A program made the translations under genes and the position numbers. From a virus: a stretch of 37,433 nucleotides of DNA. The notes beneath the pieces are model-generated. The model saw nothing but the letters and a program-made list of their open reading frames with translations. It was not told where the DNA came from and ran no database searches. Of this stretch, positions 16,285-25,598 are shown one piece after another (within the stretch, counting starts at the first letter, position 1; the number at the start of each line of letters is the position of its first letter). Location: the IMG/VR virus record IMGVR_UViG_3300032304_001680, positions 1 to 37,433 of that record. One strand, written 5' to 3'.

Positions 16285-17196
16285 ATGAGACGAGTCGAAC
16301 AGCTTATTGATATGGCAAGAAAACTCTCTGGTAATACTAGCTATGATTCTAATAGCGGTGTGCCACAAGATGTTTTCGTCCAGTATTTTAATAATGCTCA
16401 AGACTCACTCATGAAAGAAGTTGTTAATTTAAAAACTAAATTTTTACTTAAACAAGTAAATGTTCCTGTGGTTAACAACCAAGAGAGATACGAATATCCA
16501 CAAGATTTGTATATGCAGCACATTGATACGATTCAGTGGTTGAACTCTCAAAACGGCACTTATTATCAAACTCTATATAAAAGCTATGTAAAAGAAAAAA
16601 TCACCACTTCCACAGCTTATCCTTTTGGATATGTTATGCAGAATGACGGATATCATTTAAACCCACCTATTAATGCTGGAACTCTACAAATATCATATAT
16701 TAAAAAAGTTCCTACTCTGCAAATTAGATCAGGAATTATAAGTTCTGCTGTAGTAAATGGTTCAAACCAATTAACTGCACTAAGTGTTACTAATAATTCA
16801 ATTTATAATGAGTCTGCAATTAATGATGATTATTTCTTGTGCGTAGTGGATAAATTTGGCAATCAAAAAGCCATTAACGTAGAATATACTTCTGTATTAA
16901 ATGGTGTATTTACACTAAATCCATATCAACTAGAAGATGGTGAGACTGTATCTGTTGGTAATTATGTTTTAGTTGGTAAAAACACAGTCAATTTGCCTCA
17001 ATGGCCTGATATTTGTGAATCTTATTTAATAAAACACGCTGTTTATGATGCGAAATACTCCGATGCAAGTCCTTGGTCTGCGGAAGCAAAGGCAGACATG
17101 GCGATGAGTTTTGCAGCACTTAGTGGTTCTTTTGCAACACTAAGCGATGATGTTACCGACATAATGATAAGCACAACCGATTACATAGGATTTTAA
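16285..17196 (+). CDS. Tail adaptor / head-tail connector protein (podovirus type)
   Basis: In this 303-aa protein an N-terminal helical part ('VEQLIDMARKLSGNTSY', 'YFNNAQDSLMKEVV') followed by a beta domain ('QERYEYPQDLY') fits the adaptor proteins that dock beneath the portal in short-tailed phages. It directly precedes the giant tail protein, the expected adaptor-nozzle order. The C-terminal 'YLIKHAVYDAKYSDASPWSA' is helical, as in adaptors. Assignment is structural-pattern based. Confidence 0.6.
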   Translation: MRRVEQLIDMARKLSGNTSYDSNSGVPQDVFVQYFNNAQDSLMKEVVNLKTKFLLKQVNVPVVNNQERYEYPQDLYMQHIDTIQWLNSQNGTYYQTLYKSYVKEKITTSTAYPFGYVMQNDGYHLNPPINAGTLQISYIKKVPTLQIRSGIISSAVVNGSNQLTALSVTNNSIYNESAINDDYFLCVVDKFGNQKAINVEYTSVLNGVFTLNPYQLEDGETVSVGNYVLVGKNTVNLPQWPDICESYLIKHAVYDAKYSDASPWSAEAKADMAMSFAALSGSFATLSDDVTDIMISTTDYIGF

Positions 17197-17197
17197 T

Positions 17198-20100
17198 ATG
17201 CACAAACTTCTCAAGTTCTATGAATCTTTTCAAGGAATTGATACTAGATCTAATAAACTATCCGTTAATCCTAAAACATTCAGAGCTGGCAGTAAAAACT
17301 TTATAGTTAATTCTTTAGATGAATTGCAAAAAGCTAACGGTTTTCAACACAAGTCTTTATATGGGTTTACTAATATAGGTGACATTGAATACAGGTACAC
17401 CGACTTAAACACTGGTGAAGCAAAGCTTGAATATTTAGCTATCGGAACAGATGGTAACTTATATCGTAGAAAATCAGAATACGTTAGTTTTTCATCATTA
17501 GGAACGTCTAATTCTTATTCATTTTATTATGATGAGGTTTCAAACAGTTTCATTTTTAAATTGAACTCCTACGCTGCGATACCAGTTTCTCTGAGCACAA
17601 CCTTAGATCAACTCAGAACTTTAATCAATGCGTTGGGAGCTTCTTGCTCAATAGTTGATGACAACGGAAACACTGTAACAGGCTCGACTAAATTAGCCTA
17701 TTATATGGATGTAGTTATTGATAAAGATTTATCTATTGGGGTAAATAGCGCAATTAATTCTCAATATTGGGAGCAAGTGCCGTATCCTAGTAAATATATT
17801 TCATTAACTAAAGAACCTTTTTTTACTTCTAAACATTTCAATACAAATCCAAACTATGAAGGTGTGTCTTTTATTAATCTAAATAATGTTTGTTATATTA
17901 CTGACGGCGGTTGGCCTATGAAATATGACGGCAATACTGTTTACAGAATGAATATGCCAAAAGTTCTACAACCTCGTGGTGATTCTGCAACAGTTAATTT
18001 TTCAGGATTTTCTTTAAGTAATACAAACAGAGCAGACAGTGGTCTGACTTCTGGTTCTAAATATCAATATTTATTTCAATATGGGTTTGTTGACGCTCAA
18101 GGTTCAGAAATACTAGGAACTTTTGATTTAGGTACAGAGAATATTTATCTAGCTACCACATTAGTAAATGGTACTAATTGCGTGGCGATCAACATACCTC
18201 AGTTTGAACCAACTGCTAATTTTCCATATTACACGGTTGAGGTCGTTGGAGACCAAAATGTAGCTACATCAGGTGGAACGATTAACGTAAATGCACTTCA
18301 TAACATTGAAGTCGGCATGAATATAAGAATACCTATATCTAATTCTGATGTTTCATTTAGTGGATATTCGTATATCAGTTCAAAAGTTTCAGCTTTAAAA
18401 CGTGGATATACAGGAGCTGCATCAGTCACTAGCGGTTCTCCTGTAATTACTGGGTTAATTTCTACTGTAGAAATTGCAGTAGGTTCAGTAGTTAGTGGAA
18501 CAAATATTCCATTAAATTCTACTGTTTTATCTATAGATTCATCTACTCAAATCACAATTTCAGCAAATGCTACAGGTACGGGTTCGATTACATTAACTGC
18601 AAGTGGTAGACTAACTTTAGAAAAGGGTTATACTTCGGCAAACCCAGTTCCTAGAATTTACCCATTTCAAAGACAATTTAGCTCTAATATCTCAACGGCA
18701 ATAGGTTCAGCAAATGTTACTTTATTGCCTTATTTGGTTCAAAGTATAACTACCATAAACGGCAATACATTAGTTACAACAACGAGCACATCACAACTGG
18801 AAATAGGTCAATATGTGTCTTTTGCTGGTCAAATATCTGGAAACATTACAGCAATTAATTCTGCGACAACTTTCACAGTTAATAATCCAGCTATTTCATC
18901 AGCTACAAATAATGCAAATTTTTATTACTTTTTAGTTGGTTATTATGTTGATAACTCTGCAATTCCTGTAGGAACTACTGTTTTATCTCAAACTAATAAC
19001 ATTCTAACTATGTCAGCAAATGCTACAGCCAATTCAGTAGCTCAGCCAGCAGACTTTTATCAATACTCTACTTTGTTAATTGATGGTCAAAACTTAAATG
19101 GTGGATTTACTCAAAGCATTTATGAAAATACAATTACAGATGTTAATAGAGTGAACAATTATCTACCGCCTGTTAATTTTGGTGCTTTTATTCGTATATG
19201 GAGAACTACAGCAAACACTGATATATTTTATCAATTAGCTGATGTTGAAGTTCCTGCTAATTCTGCCTATACGTTTGTTGATACTTTTGAAGATGCGGTC
19301 AGCACAACTGGACTATCAAGAATTGCATTAATTGACTCAGATCAAGGCTCTGAACTTCCCAGGGCTTGTAAGTATTTAACAGAATGGCAAAATCAAATAG
19401 TTCAAATGGGTAGACCTGTAGACACAACTTTAAAAGATGAATTTTATCCTACTTTCTTTGGTTCTGGTGCGCCTGTTAATTCTTGGGGTGAAGACTCAAA
19501 TCAATATACAGGTTATTTGTATGGTGAAATTTCTCTTTGTGATTTTCAGTCTATTTATTGGAATGATACATTGTCTCCTGAAGGTTTCCCGATTACAGGA
19601 TTAAATGAATTTAGAATTGAATCTAATTTTGATGATGAAATTAGAGGCGGAGTAAAAAACAAAGATGCTTTTTTTGCTTTTAAAGAAAGATCTACTGGGG
19701 TCTTGGTTGGTTCGTTAGCCGATAATACACTAGAATTAGAATTATTAGAAGATGACATCGGATGCGCTTCGCATAGATCAATTCAACAAGTTAATGGTTC
19801 GGTTTTGTGGCTTGATGCAGTTAACGGGTTTTATTCTTGTGTTGCTGGTAGATTGCCAGTCAATATTGGTTACCCTATAGCTGACTTTCAAGAAGTAAAC
19901 CCTACAAACCTTGATTTTACAAAAGCAGTTTCAGCTAATTTTAGAAAAGAAAATTATTATGTATGTGCAGTTGAGGGCACGACTTTTGTCTATGACTACA
20001 GTCAAATGCCTAACGGTAACAGATCTCAATGGTATATATGGGACAGATTTAACACTACATCGCTTTTAGCTACGGCAAGTGATGAGTTTTTATTAAGTGA

Positions 20101-20509
20101 CGGTGTTCATCAATGGAAACTGAAACTGACTAATACTAAGTATGATTTTACCGATCACACAACAGCTATTAATATGGTTTTAAATACTAACTGGGCTAAT
20201 TTAGGCGCTCCTGCTATTGATAAACAATTTATTAATTTATGGGTTAGCTCTATTCAAGGCGATTTTACACTAGATTTTAAACAATACCAAAACTATCTAG
20301 ATTACTCTTTGGGTGAATTAAATAATCAACCTTTTTTAATTGAATCATCTAGTAAAAAATTAGTTAAGGTTCCATTTAAAGCTAGCAACAATAAAATGAG
20401 TGGTGCTTCTTTTGGTATGGAGAACAATGTTAAAAACGCTTTTGTGCGTATTCAAGGATACGAAATAGAATACTCACCTTCATTTGACCTTGGGGAGCCT
20501 AGAAAGTGA
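17198..20509 (+). CDS. Large tail (nozzle-like) protein
   Basis: This 1103-aa protein is the largest in the genome. The N-part ('SFQGIDTRSNKLSV' start, 'DELQKANGFQ') and the C-half ('ACKYLTEWQNQIVQMGRPVD', 'GVLVGSLADNTLELELLEDD', 'ASHRSIQQVNGSVLWLDAVN') follow the pattern of podovirus tail-tube/nozzle proteins of the T7 gp12/P22 gp10 type. Between about residues 385 and 620 lies an inserted set of three Ig-like units of the 'IAVGSVVSGTNIPLNSTVLS' kind, suggesting acquired host-contact domains. It starts 1 nt after the adaptor and overlaps the next gene. Confidence 0.65.
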   Translation: MHKLLKFYESFQGIDTRSNKLSVNPKTFRAGSKNFIVNSLDELQKANGFQHKSLYGFTNIGDIEYRYTDLNTGEAKLEYLAIGTDGNLYRRKSEYVSFSSLGTSNSYSFYYDEVSNSFIFKLNSYAAIPVSLSTTLDQLRTLINALGASCSIVDDNGNTVTGSTKLAYYMDVVIDKDLSIGVNSAINSQYWEQVPYPSKYISLTKEPFFTSKHFNTNPNYEGVSFINLNNVCYITDGGWPMKYDGNTVYRMNMPKVLQPRGDSATVNFSGFSLSNTNRADSGLTSGSKYQYLFQYGFVDAQGSEILGTFDLGTENIYLATTLVNGTNCVAINIPQFEPTANFPYYTVEVVGDQNVATSGGTINVNALHNIEVGMNIRIPISNSDVSFSGYSYISSKVSALKRGYTGAASVTSGSPVITGLISTVEIAVGSVVSGTNIPLNSTVLSIDSSTQITISANATGTGSITLTASGRLTLEKGYTSANPVPRIYPFQRQFSSNISTAIGSANVTLLPYLVQSITTINGNTLVTTTSTSQLEIGQYVSFAGQISGNITAINSATTFTVNNPAISSATNNANFYYFLVGYYVDNSAIPVGTTVLSQTNNILTMSANATANSVAQPADFYQYSTLLIDGQNLNGGFTQSIYENTITDVNRVNNYLPPVNFGAFIRIWRTTANTDIFYQLADVEVPANSAYTFVDTFEDAVSTTGLSRIALIDSDQGSELPRACKYLTEWQNQIVQMGRPVDTTLKDEFYPTFFGSGAPVNSWGEDSNQYTGYLYGEISLCDFQSIYWNDTLSPEGFPITGLNEFRIESNFDDEIRGGVKNKDAFFAFKERSTGVLVGSLADNTLELELLEDDIGCASHRSIQQVNGSVLWLDAVNGFYSCVAGRLPVNIGYPIADFQEVNPTNLDFTKAVSANFRKENYYVCAVEGTTFVYDYSQMPNGNRSQWYIWDRFNTTSLLATASDEFLLSDGVHQWKLKLTNTKYDFTDHTTAINMVLNTNWANLGAPAIDKQFINLWVSSIQGDFTLDFKQYQNYLDYSLGELNNQPFLIESSSKKLVKVPFKASNNKMSGASFGMENNVKNAFVRIQGYEIEYSPSFDLGEPRK

Positions 20510-20820
20510 TTAAAAGGCTTAGCAAGCTCAGACAGTTTAAAGGTACAGACCCTGAAAAGGCTATGGACTACCTTAATACTGAAATGCGCCAAAACTTAAA
20601 AGCTATTGAAGATGCCTTTGATAGACCAGTAGGGTTTAATTTTACTCAAAATGTTGCTGCATTAGAGTGGAATATAGAACACAATTTAGGATATAAGCCG
20701 ATTGTTGTGGCTTATGATAATAGTGACGCTATTTTATCGGGCACGGTAGTGTATCCGAACACAAATCAAGTAATTATAACATTTGTCTCTGCTCAAAATG
20801 GCAGGGCAAGATTAGTTTAG
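20506..20820 (+). CDS. Small tail protein
   Basis: 104 aa, GTG start overlapping the preceding stop (GTGA). Helical N-half ('YLNTEMRQNLKAIEDAF') then a beta half ('EWNIEHNLGYKPIVVAYDN', 'TNQVIITF'), the pattern of small tail-tip or fibre-adaptor proteins in which a helix binds the nozzle and a beta-sandwich caps it. No firm family. Confidence 0.62.
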   Translation: MIKRLSKLRQFKGTDPEKAMDYLNTEMRQNLKAIEDAFDRPVGFNFTQNVAALEWNIEHNLGYKPIVVAYDNSDAILSGTVVYPNTNQVIITFVSAQNGRARLV

Positions 20821-20828
20821 GAGTAAAT

Positions 20829-21452
20829 ATGTCTTTTTCTTTATCTAGAACATTAGGGTTAGGAAACTCAGGAATATCACGTCCACTTGATCGTGTTACC
20901 AACACAATAGTTGACCCTCTAAACATTACGGGAATTAAAGATAAAACACCTGAGACTTTTGACGCATCGGCAAGTGGTCAAAGACGTGACGCTGCATATA
21001 ATACTGGTATAGAACGCGGTAAAAAAGAGTTTTATGATGACCCTGATATGCAAATGCTTCGCAAAAGACGTGAAGATTTATCTCAAGGTTACAATGGTCA
21101 AGAATTAGGAGCTTTAAGACAAGAAGCTCGTGGTAATTTAGCAGGACAAAACTCTAATTACTTACGTCAATTACAAGGTCAACAAGCTCGTGCTGGTGTT
21201 GGCGGTGCTCGTGGCGCAGCAATGCAAAATGCCGCAAGACAAGGTTTTGCTGGTCAAGCAGCAGAAGCAGAAAGAAAATTAGCTTTAGATTCAGGACAAA
21301 TGAAGCGTCAAGGAGTTAATGATTTACAAGATTATATTACTCGTCAAAAACTAGGAAAACTAGGTTTAGCATACGGAGAGCAAGCTTTATCAAGTGCTGA
21401 TTATGCTGCTGAACGCGGAGTTCAAGCTGCTCAAAGCGGTGGTAAAAAGTAG
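20829..21452 (+). CDS. Internal virion (ejection-type) protein, Ala/Gln/Arg-rich
   Basis: 207 aa, low in aromatics and rich in Ala, Gln, Arg and Gly ('RQLQGQQARAGVGGARGAAM'), helical, no signal peptide. Such small helical proteins in series with two larger ones after the tail genes are characteristic of DNA-ejection proteins packaged in podovirus heads. GAGTAAAT precedes ATG. Confidence 0.6.
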   Translation: MSFSLSRTLGLGNSGISRPLDRVTNTIVDPLNITGIKDKTPETFDASASGQRRDAAYNTGIERGKKEFYDDPDMQMLRKRREDLSQGYNGQELGALRQEARGNLAGQNSNYLRQLQGQQARAGVGGARGAAMQNAARQGFAGQAAEAERKLALDSGQMKRQGVNDLQDYITRQKLGKLGLAYGEQALSSADYAAERGVQAAQSGGKK

Positions 21453-21847
21453 TGAATTTACAAAGATATTCTGCAATAGAATGGCAAACTGTATCTGAAG
21501 ACGTTCACATGACTGTCTTTGGTGAGATTCGTCCTCAAGAAATGAACAGAATAGATTTTGCTTTAGTAGTTTGGCATGTAATCCCATTAGGTTATGTGAC
21601 ATGTAGAGAGTTTGATTATGAAACTGTATATATGGGATATGGTGGATGCTTACAAAGAAATTCACTTCAAAACGTGCGTGGTTATCAGATGGTGTTAAAT
21701 GAGCTGTCTATTTATAAGCGAGCTGTGACATTAGTCGAAAACACCAATATTGCAATGTTGAGATTAGCTATGTCACAAGGTTTTTTAATTACTGGTTTTA
21801 GAAATCATAAGAATACAAATTTAATTGAATTAACATTGGAGTTTTAA
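21452..21847 (+). CDS. GNAT-like acetyltransferase-fold protein
   Basis: This 131-aa protein starts with GTG overlapping the preceding stop. The C-terminal half has a GNAT-like pattern: 'RGYQMVLNELSIYKRAVTLV' followed by 'ENTNIAMLRLAMSQGFLITG', where 'N--ML--A---GF---G' is the signature of the last helix and strand. The canonical acetyl-CoA loop R/Q-x-x-G-x-G/A is not clear, so the enzyme may be inactive or use another ligand. Placement between ejection proteins is known for GNAT-like proteins in some podoviruses. Confidence 0.6.
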   Translation: MNLQRYSAIEWQTVSEDVHMTVFGEIRPQEMNRIDFALVVWHVIPLGYVTCREFDYETVYMGYGGCLQRNSLQNVRGYQMVLNELSIYKRAVTLVENTNIAMLRLAMSQGFLITGFRNHKNTNLIELTLEF

Positions 21848-22851
21848 TGTTAGACGAAAAAACACAACAATTTTTAGATAATATTATTCGTGGAAAATCT
21901 AACGAGGAACTGTTTAAGTCTCAGCCTGTAGTTGAAACTCTACCAGAAAGAGACTTGGCATCAGAAGCGATTATATCTTTTGCACCAGCATTGTTTGGCG
22001 CTTTAGGTGGAGAGTCTGCGGCTATTTCTCAAGTCAAGGGCGGACAACAAGCTCGTGAACTAGTTAATGCGCAAAGAAAAGAACAGCAAGCTAATATAGA
22101 TTTAAGAAATAAAGCATCGCAAGACCGTTATGATAAACTGGCTAAAATAGATCAACAAACCGCAGACAATTTGCTTAAAAGAGAAAAGATTGACTTAGAT
22201 AAAAAACAATTCCAAGAATCTCAAGATTTAAAAAAGGAATTATCTAAACAAGCTACCGAAGACAGAAGATTGACAGCTGGAATGATGGGTCAATACAGAG
22301 GCGATGCAAGAGAGTTGGCTAGACAAGATAGATTAGATAAAGAAGAACAAAAAAGGGAAGATAAAGAGCTTCAACTTGTAGTTCCTAATTTTGAAAGAAC
22401 TAGTGAAGTGTTGCCTACGGTTCAAGAAGCGCAAAAATTAAGAGAAGCTGCTTCAGATGCTGAAGAACTAACTAAAAAATTAGAACGGGTTAGGGATATT
22501 GTAAAACAACAAGGTTCATTTGAATTAGGCGGCGAGCTTGGTACAGAAATGAAATCTTTAGCTACAGAAATTCAATTACTTGCTAAAAGCAAAAGCATGT
22601 ATGACTTGGGTGTGTTAACTGGGCCAGATTTGGGATTACTACAAAGCATAACGGCAGACCCTGAAAGTTTAGACTCATTATTCACAAGAGATAAAACTAG
22701 AATAAAGCAAATTGAAACGCAGTTAAAATCAGTTAAAGACAAACTAGGCTCAGCTACTAAAGCGCGTGGATATAAACCAGTAGAAAAACAAAATGAACCG
22801 CCTACTCGTGAACAAATGATTAAAGAATTAAAAGCTCGAGGTCTTGGATGA
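21847..22851 (+). CDS. Coiled-coil internal/ejection protein
   Basis: 334 aa. About residues 70-170 are a long charged coiled coil, then a hinge, a second coil (about 200-230) and a basic C-tail. A single Gly/Ala hydrophobic patch ('SFAPALFGALGGESAA') near residue 45 could touch membrane. ATG overlaps the GNAT-like stop (TAATG). Fits the second component of the ejectosome; no catalytic motif seen. Confidence 0.62.
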   Translation: MLDEKTQQFLDNIIRGKSNEELFKSQPVVETLPERDLASEAIISFAPALFGALGGESAAISQVKGGQQARELVNAQRKEQQANIDLRNKASQDRYDKLAKIDQQTADNLLKREKIDLDKKQFQESQDLKKELSKQATEDRRLTAGMMGQYRGDARELARQDRLDKEEQKREDKELQLVVPNFERTSEVLPTVQEAQKLREAASDAEELTKKLERVRDIVKQQGSFELGGELGTEMKSLATEIQLLAKSKSMYDLGVLTGPDLGLLQSITADPESLDSLFTRDKTRIKQIETQLKSVKDKLGSATKARGYKPVEKQNEPPTREQMIKELKARGLG

Positions 22852-24539
22852 AATTAGAAAAAATGTCAGATGACGAATTACTAGCTTTATATAATAAAGA
22901 AGTTAAAACAAAATCACTTGAAGACATGAGTGATGATGAATTAACTGCTCTTTATAACGAAAAACCTACAGCAAATAAAGCAGGAATGGCTGAGGCCGCA
23001 CTTGAGGGAATAGGCGAAGGTGTTTCATTTGGATATTTAGGGAATCTACAAGCAGCGACTGAGCCTTTAACTTTTGCAGCTTTAAATAAAATAACAGGAC
23101 AAGACGTTAAACCTGATGATTATGTAGCTGCTCGTGATTCATACAACAAAAGACAAGAGCAAATAAAAGAAGATCAACCAAATGCTTTTTATGGTGGTCA
23201 AGTTGGTGGAGCATTATTAACGGCAGCTCCATTTTTAAAAGCTGGTCAAGCTGCTACTAAACTAGGTCGAGTAGCTCAAGCGACAGGTGTGGGCGCAACT
23301 CAAGGTGTAGCTCAGTCTCCACAAGATGTAGAGGGCGAAATCAACCCTGTTCAATTAAGCGATAGGTTTACAGGTTTGGCGCTTGGGGGTTTACTTGGAG
23401 CTGGTGGACAATTAGCCTCTGAAGGTGCTTCCGCAGCACTTCCTTTTATTTCTAAAGGCGTTCAAAATACTGGTTCTTATATTAAAAGACAGGCTGGAAA
23501 GCTAGCTGAAAAGGCCACAGGCGCAACAGGTAAGCAATCAGAAAAATTTGCTGAAGGCGCTGGCAATGAGCTACTAGACAGAGGTTTGTTGAAAGCATTT
23601 GATGACCCTGAGAAAATTGCACAACGAGCGCAAACAGCAATGAATGAATCTTATTCACAAATTGACGATGCTTTGTCTCAATTAGACGCATCAGGAGCAG
23701 AGGCTAGTATCGAGAATATAGTTAAGGTTTTAGAAAACAAAGTTGTTGAACTAAACAAAACAGCTGGTAACAATAAGCTAATCAAACAAATTCAAAATGA
23801 AATAGATAGTCTTTATGAACGCGGTCAATCTGGTATGCCTTTAAGTGCAGGAGAAGTTTCTAAAAGGAATTTTCAAAAACAAGTAAATTGGAACTCATCA
23901 GAGGCAGAAAAAACAGGAGCTTACGCTGTATCCGATGCTTTTAAAGATGAGGTTGAAAGAGCTGCGTTAGCTACAAAACCAGAACTAGCAGAACAATTCA
24001 CAAAAGCTAAACAAGATTATTCTTTGTTAGCACCTATCGAAAAAGCAGCACAAAAACGAGCTGACACTTTAAATCAGTCACCTTTTGGCGGTTTATTAGA
24101 TGTTGCTGCTATTGGAGCAGGGGGCGGTTTTGGCGGTGAGGAAGGAACAGCGGCTGGTTTAGCTTTTGCTGGTGGGAGAAGATTTCTTGCTCCTAGATTA
24201 GCGTCAACATTAGCTGTGTCACTTAATAAAATAAGCAAACCCTTAATGGCTTTTCCTAAATTACAAGCTTCACTTCAAGCTAATCCTGTAGCTGTGGCAA
24301 CGATAGCTAATAATTTACTTAAAACACCAGCTTTAGAAGCTATGTCCCAAGAAAACCCAGGGGCATTTGGAGCAATAGTTGACTCTATTTATGAAAAATC
24401 ACAATCAGATCAAAAAGTGCAAGAGCAACAAATTATACAAAACTATTCACCATATGAGCGTGAACAGTATATAAGAAAAGATCAAACTTTAAAGCCTAGC
24501 GAAAAGGCTAAGCTATTAAAAGAAAACAGAACTCGCTAA
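22848..24539 (+). CDS. Large ejection-type internal virion protein
   Basis: This 563-aa protein begins with two tandem copies of a short motif ('KMSDDELLALYNKE', then 'DMSDDELTALYNEK'), common at the N-terminus of podovirus internal proteins and likely a packaging or partner-binding tag. Gly/Ala-rich hydrophobic segments near residues 95-125 and 170-195 and again around 405-440 could form a membrane channel; helical charged regions lie between. It is the last late gene; its stop overlaps the stop of the convergent gene at 24536 by 2-3 bases. Confidence 0.66.
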   Translation: MKLEKMSDDELLALYNKEVKTKSLEDMSDDELTALYNEKPTANKAGMAEAALEGIGEGVSFGYLGNLQAATEPLTFAALNKITGQDVKPDDYVAARDSYNKRQEQIKEDQPNAFYGGQVGGALLTAAPFLKAGQAATKLGRVAQATGVGATQGVAQSPQDVEGEINPVQLSDRFTGLALGGLLGAGGQLASEGASAALPFISKGVQNTGSYIKRQAGKLAEKATGATGKQSEKFAEGAGNELLDRGLLKAFDDPEKIAQRAQTAMNESYSQIDDALSQLDASGAEASIENIVKVLENKVVELNKTAGNNKLIKQIQNEIDSLYERGQSGMPLSAGEVSKRNFQKQVNWNSSEAEKTGAYAVSDAFKDEVERAALATKPELAEQFTKAKQDYSLLAPIEKAAQKRADTLNQSPFGGLLDVAAIGAGGGFGGEEGTAAGLAFAGGRRFLAPRLASTLAVSLNKISKPLMAFPKLQASLQANPVAVATIANNLLKTPALEAMSQENPGAFGAIVDSIYEKSQSDQKVQEQQIIQNYSPYEREQYIRKDQTLKPSEKAKLLKENRTR

Positions 24540-24838
24540 GCTTGTGGAATAGTTTTCTCAGGCTGGTCATTACGCTTAAAATCTAATCCTTTAAGTTCAT
24601 TACCTATTTTATGATCTGAAAATGCTTTAGTAAGTAATTCAGTCCATGCGCCTTGGACAATATCTTCAGTCAAAGTGTCGGCAGCAGCGCGAGTAGAATA
24701 AGTTATAGTCCCAAAGTGCAAATGAAAATGACAGAAAACATCATCCATTTTCGTCTCTACTTGGCATCCAACCATAGCAGAAAGCATCATTGTCCCTATT
24801 TCGCAATCATGAGATCCAAGTTTAGGTGTTATTTTCAT
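24536..24838 (-). CDS. Hypothetical 100-aa early protein
   Basis: The start is taken at 24838 because that ATG overlaps the stop of the upstream HTH gene (ATGA); the frame stays open further up only by running inside that gene. 'HDCEIGTMMLSAMVGCQVET' and 'FHLHFGTITYSTRAAADTL' suggest a small alpha/beta fold with several His/Cys. No family recognised. It ends the leftward block, tail-to-tail with the late operon. Confidence 0.68.
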   Translation of the reverse strand: MKITPKLGSHDCEIGTMMLSAMVGCQVETKMDDVFCHFHLHFGTITYSTRAAADTLTEDIVQGAWTELLTKAFSDHKIGNELKGLDFKRNDQPEKTIPQA

Positions 24839-25005
24839 ACTCTGTTTACCGCCTGTATTCTGTTTTTTACCTTTAACGTCTTGTAAGCTCTCCATAATTG
24901 ATGAGTCACAGTATTAATAGATATGTTTAGTTTTTCAGCTACTTCTGTATTTGAAGCACCTTTTTTAATTAATTTTAGTATTTCTTTTTGTCGTGGTGTG
25001 AGCAT
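24835..25005 (-). CDS. Stand-alone LuxR/GerE-type HTH protein 1
   Basis: A 56-aa protein that is almost exactly one GerE domain: 'LTPRQKEILKLIKKGASNTE' opening, then VAEKLNIS-NTV as the turn and recognition helix, and KTLKVKNRIQAV as the fourth helix. All the residues usual in the family are in place (LT-R, G-SN, IS, TV, L-V, R-QAV). No ligand, receiver or dimerisation part is attached. AAAGGA lies 4 nt before ATG. Its start is 11 bp from the divergent VRR-NUC start. Expected to bind DNA as a dimer; target unknown. Confidence 0.85.
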   Translation of the reverse strand: MLTPRQKEILKLIKKGASNTEVAEKLNISINTVTHQLWRAYKTLKVKNRIQAVNRV

Positions 25006-25010
25006 ATAAT
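24999..25010 (+). promoter_or_regulatory. TGAGCATATAAT element before VRR-NUC (predicted leaderless start)
   Basis: TATAAT at 25005-25010 is a perfect -10 box located 6 nt before ATG 25017, with no ribosome binding site in between. The 12-nt block is repeated, inverted, at 25599-25610 before the second HTH gene. No convincing -35 box is seen here. Transcription would start at or next to the ATG. Confidence 0.5.
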
Positions 25011-25016
25011 CCTTTT

Positions 25017-25430
25017 ATGAATGAAAAAATGGTAGAGTCTGAGGTTCTAGCGTGGATGTTTGCTCGCGGTTGGAGCGCAGACGTGTATGATTCAAAAGGT
25101 CAATATTCTGCATCTTTTGGTGGTTATAAATCGTCTCAAGCTTTGAAAACTGGGACTCCTGACTTGATTGCGAGTACTGATTTAGGTCACGCGGTATTTG
25201 TCGAGTTGAAAAAAACAGGCCACGATCATACTTGTCGATTAGAGCAACGTCAGTTCCTAGAAAAGAAGATCGCTTCAAATGCTTTCGCATGTGTCGTCTC
25301 AAGTGCCAAACAATTAAATGATATTTATTTTGAATGGTTATTGTTGCCAGTAGATAAGCGTAGAGAATTCTTGCTTTCAAAATTACCTCGTAAAGTTTTA
25401 GTTAATAAAAAAATATTACATTTGAGCTAG
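25017..25430 (+). CDS. VRR-NUC domain nuclease
   Basis: This 137-aa protein has the compact PD-(D/E)XK pattern of VRR-NUC nucleases: an early Glu (ESEV near residue 7), 'TGTPDLIASTDLGHAVFVEL' with the Pro-Asp and, 15 residues later, Glu-Leu-Lys, then 'RLEQRQFLEKK'. Stand-alone VRR-NUC proteins in phages are thought to act on branched DNA. It is the only plus-strand gene inside the leftward block, divergent from one HTH gene and overlapping the 3' end of another by 15 bp. No ribosome site precedes ATG. Insert-type signs (reverse orientation, own promoter) suggest late acquisition. Confidence 0.85.
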   Translation: MNEKMVESEVLAWMFARGWSADVYDSKGQYSASFGGYKSSQALKTGTPDLIASTDLGHAVFVELKKTGHDHTCRLEQRQFLEKKIASNAFACVVSSAKQLNDIYFEWLLLPVDKRREFLLSKLPRKVLVNKKILHLS

Positions 25431-25592
25431 TAAAACAACTAATTGATGTCTGGAATGTATGTTTAACTCTCTATAGATATTCTGTAAATGCCACTTTACA
25501 GCCGAAACAGACACAAACATAGCCTCTGCTATCTCTTTATTCGATAACCCTTGCTTGATTAGTCTACATACTTCTAACTGATGCTTAGTCAC
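25416..25592 (-). CDS. Stand-alone LuxR/GerE-type HTH protein 2
   Basis: A 58-aa GerE domain with a GTG start: 'RLIKQGLSNKEIAEAMFVSV' then AVKWHLQNIYRELNI and SRHQLVVLLAQM. Core positions are kept (G-SNKEIA, VS, V--HL, R-QLV), but the usual first LT-RE is TKHQLEV. A stop (TAA) lies 3 codons before GTG and no ribosome site is visible. TATAAT sits 6 nt before GTG, so a leaderless mRNA is predicted. The 3' end overlaps VRR-NUC. Confidence 0.78.
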   Translation of the reverse strand: MTKHQLEVCRLIKQGLSNKEIAEAMFVSVSAVKWHLQNIYRELNIHSRHQLVVLLAQM

Positions 25593-25598
25593 ATATAA

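Noticed and set aside
25015-25380. Minus-strand 121-codon ORF opposite VRR-NUC
   Set aside because: The plus-strand frame shows clear VRR-NUC motifs; the opposite frame has no ribosome site and random-looking composition.
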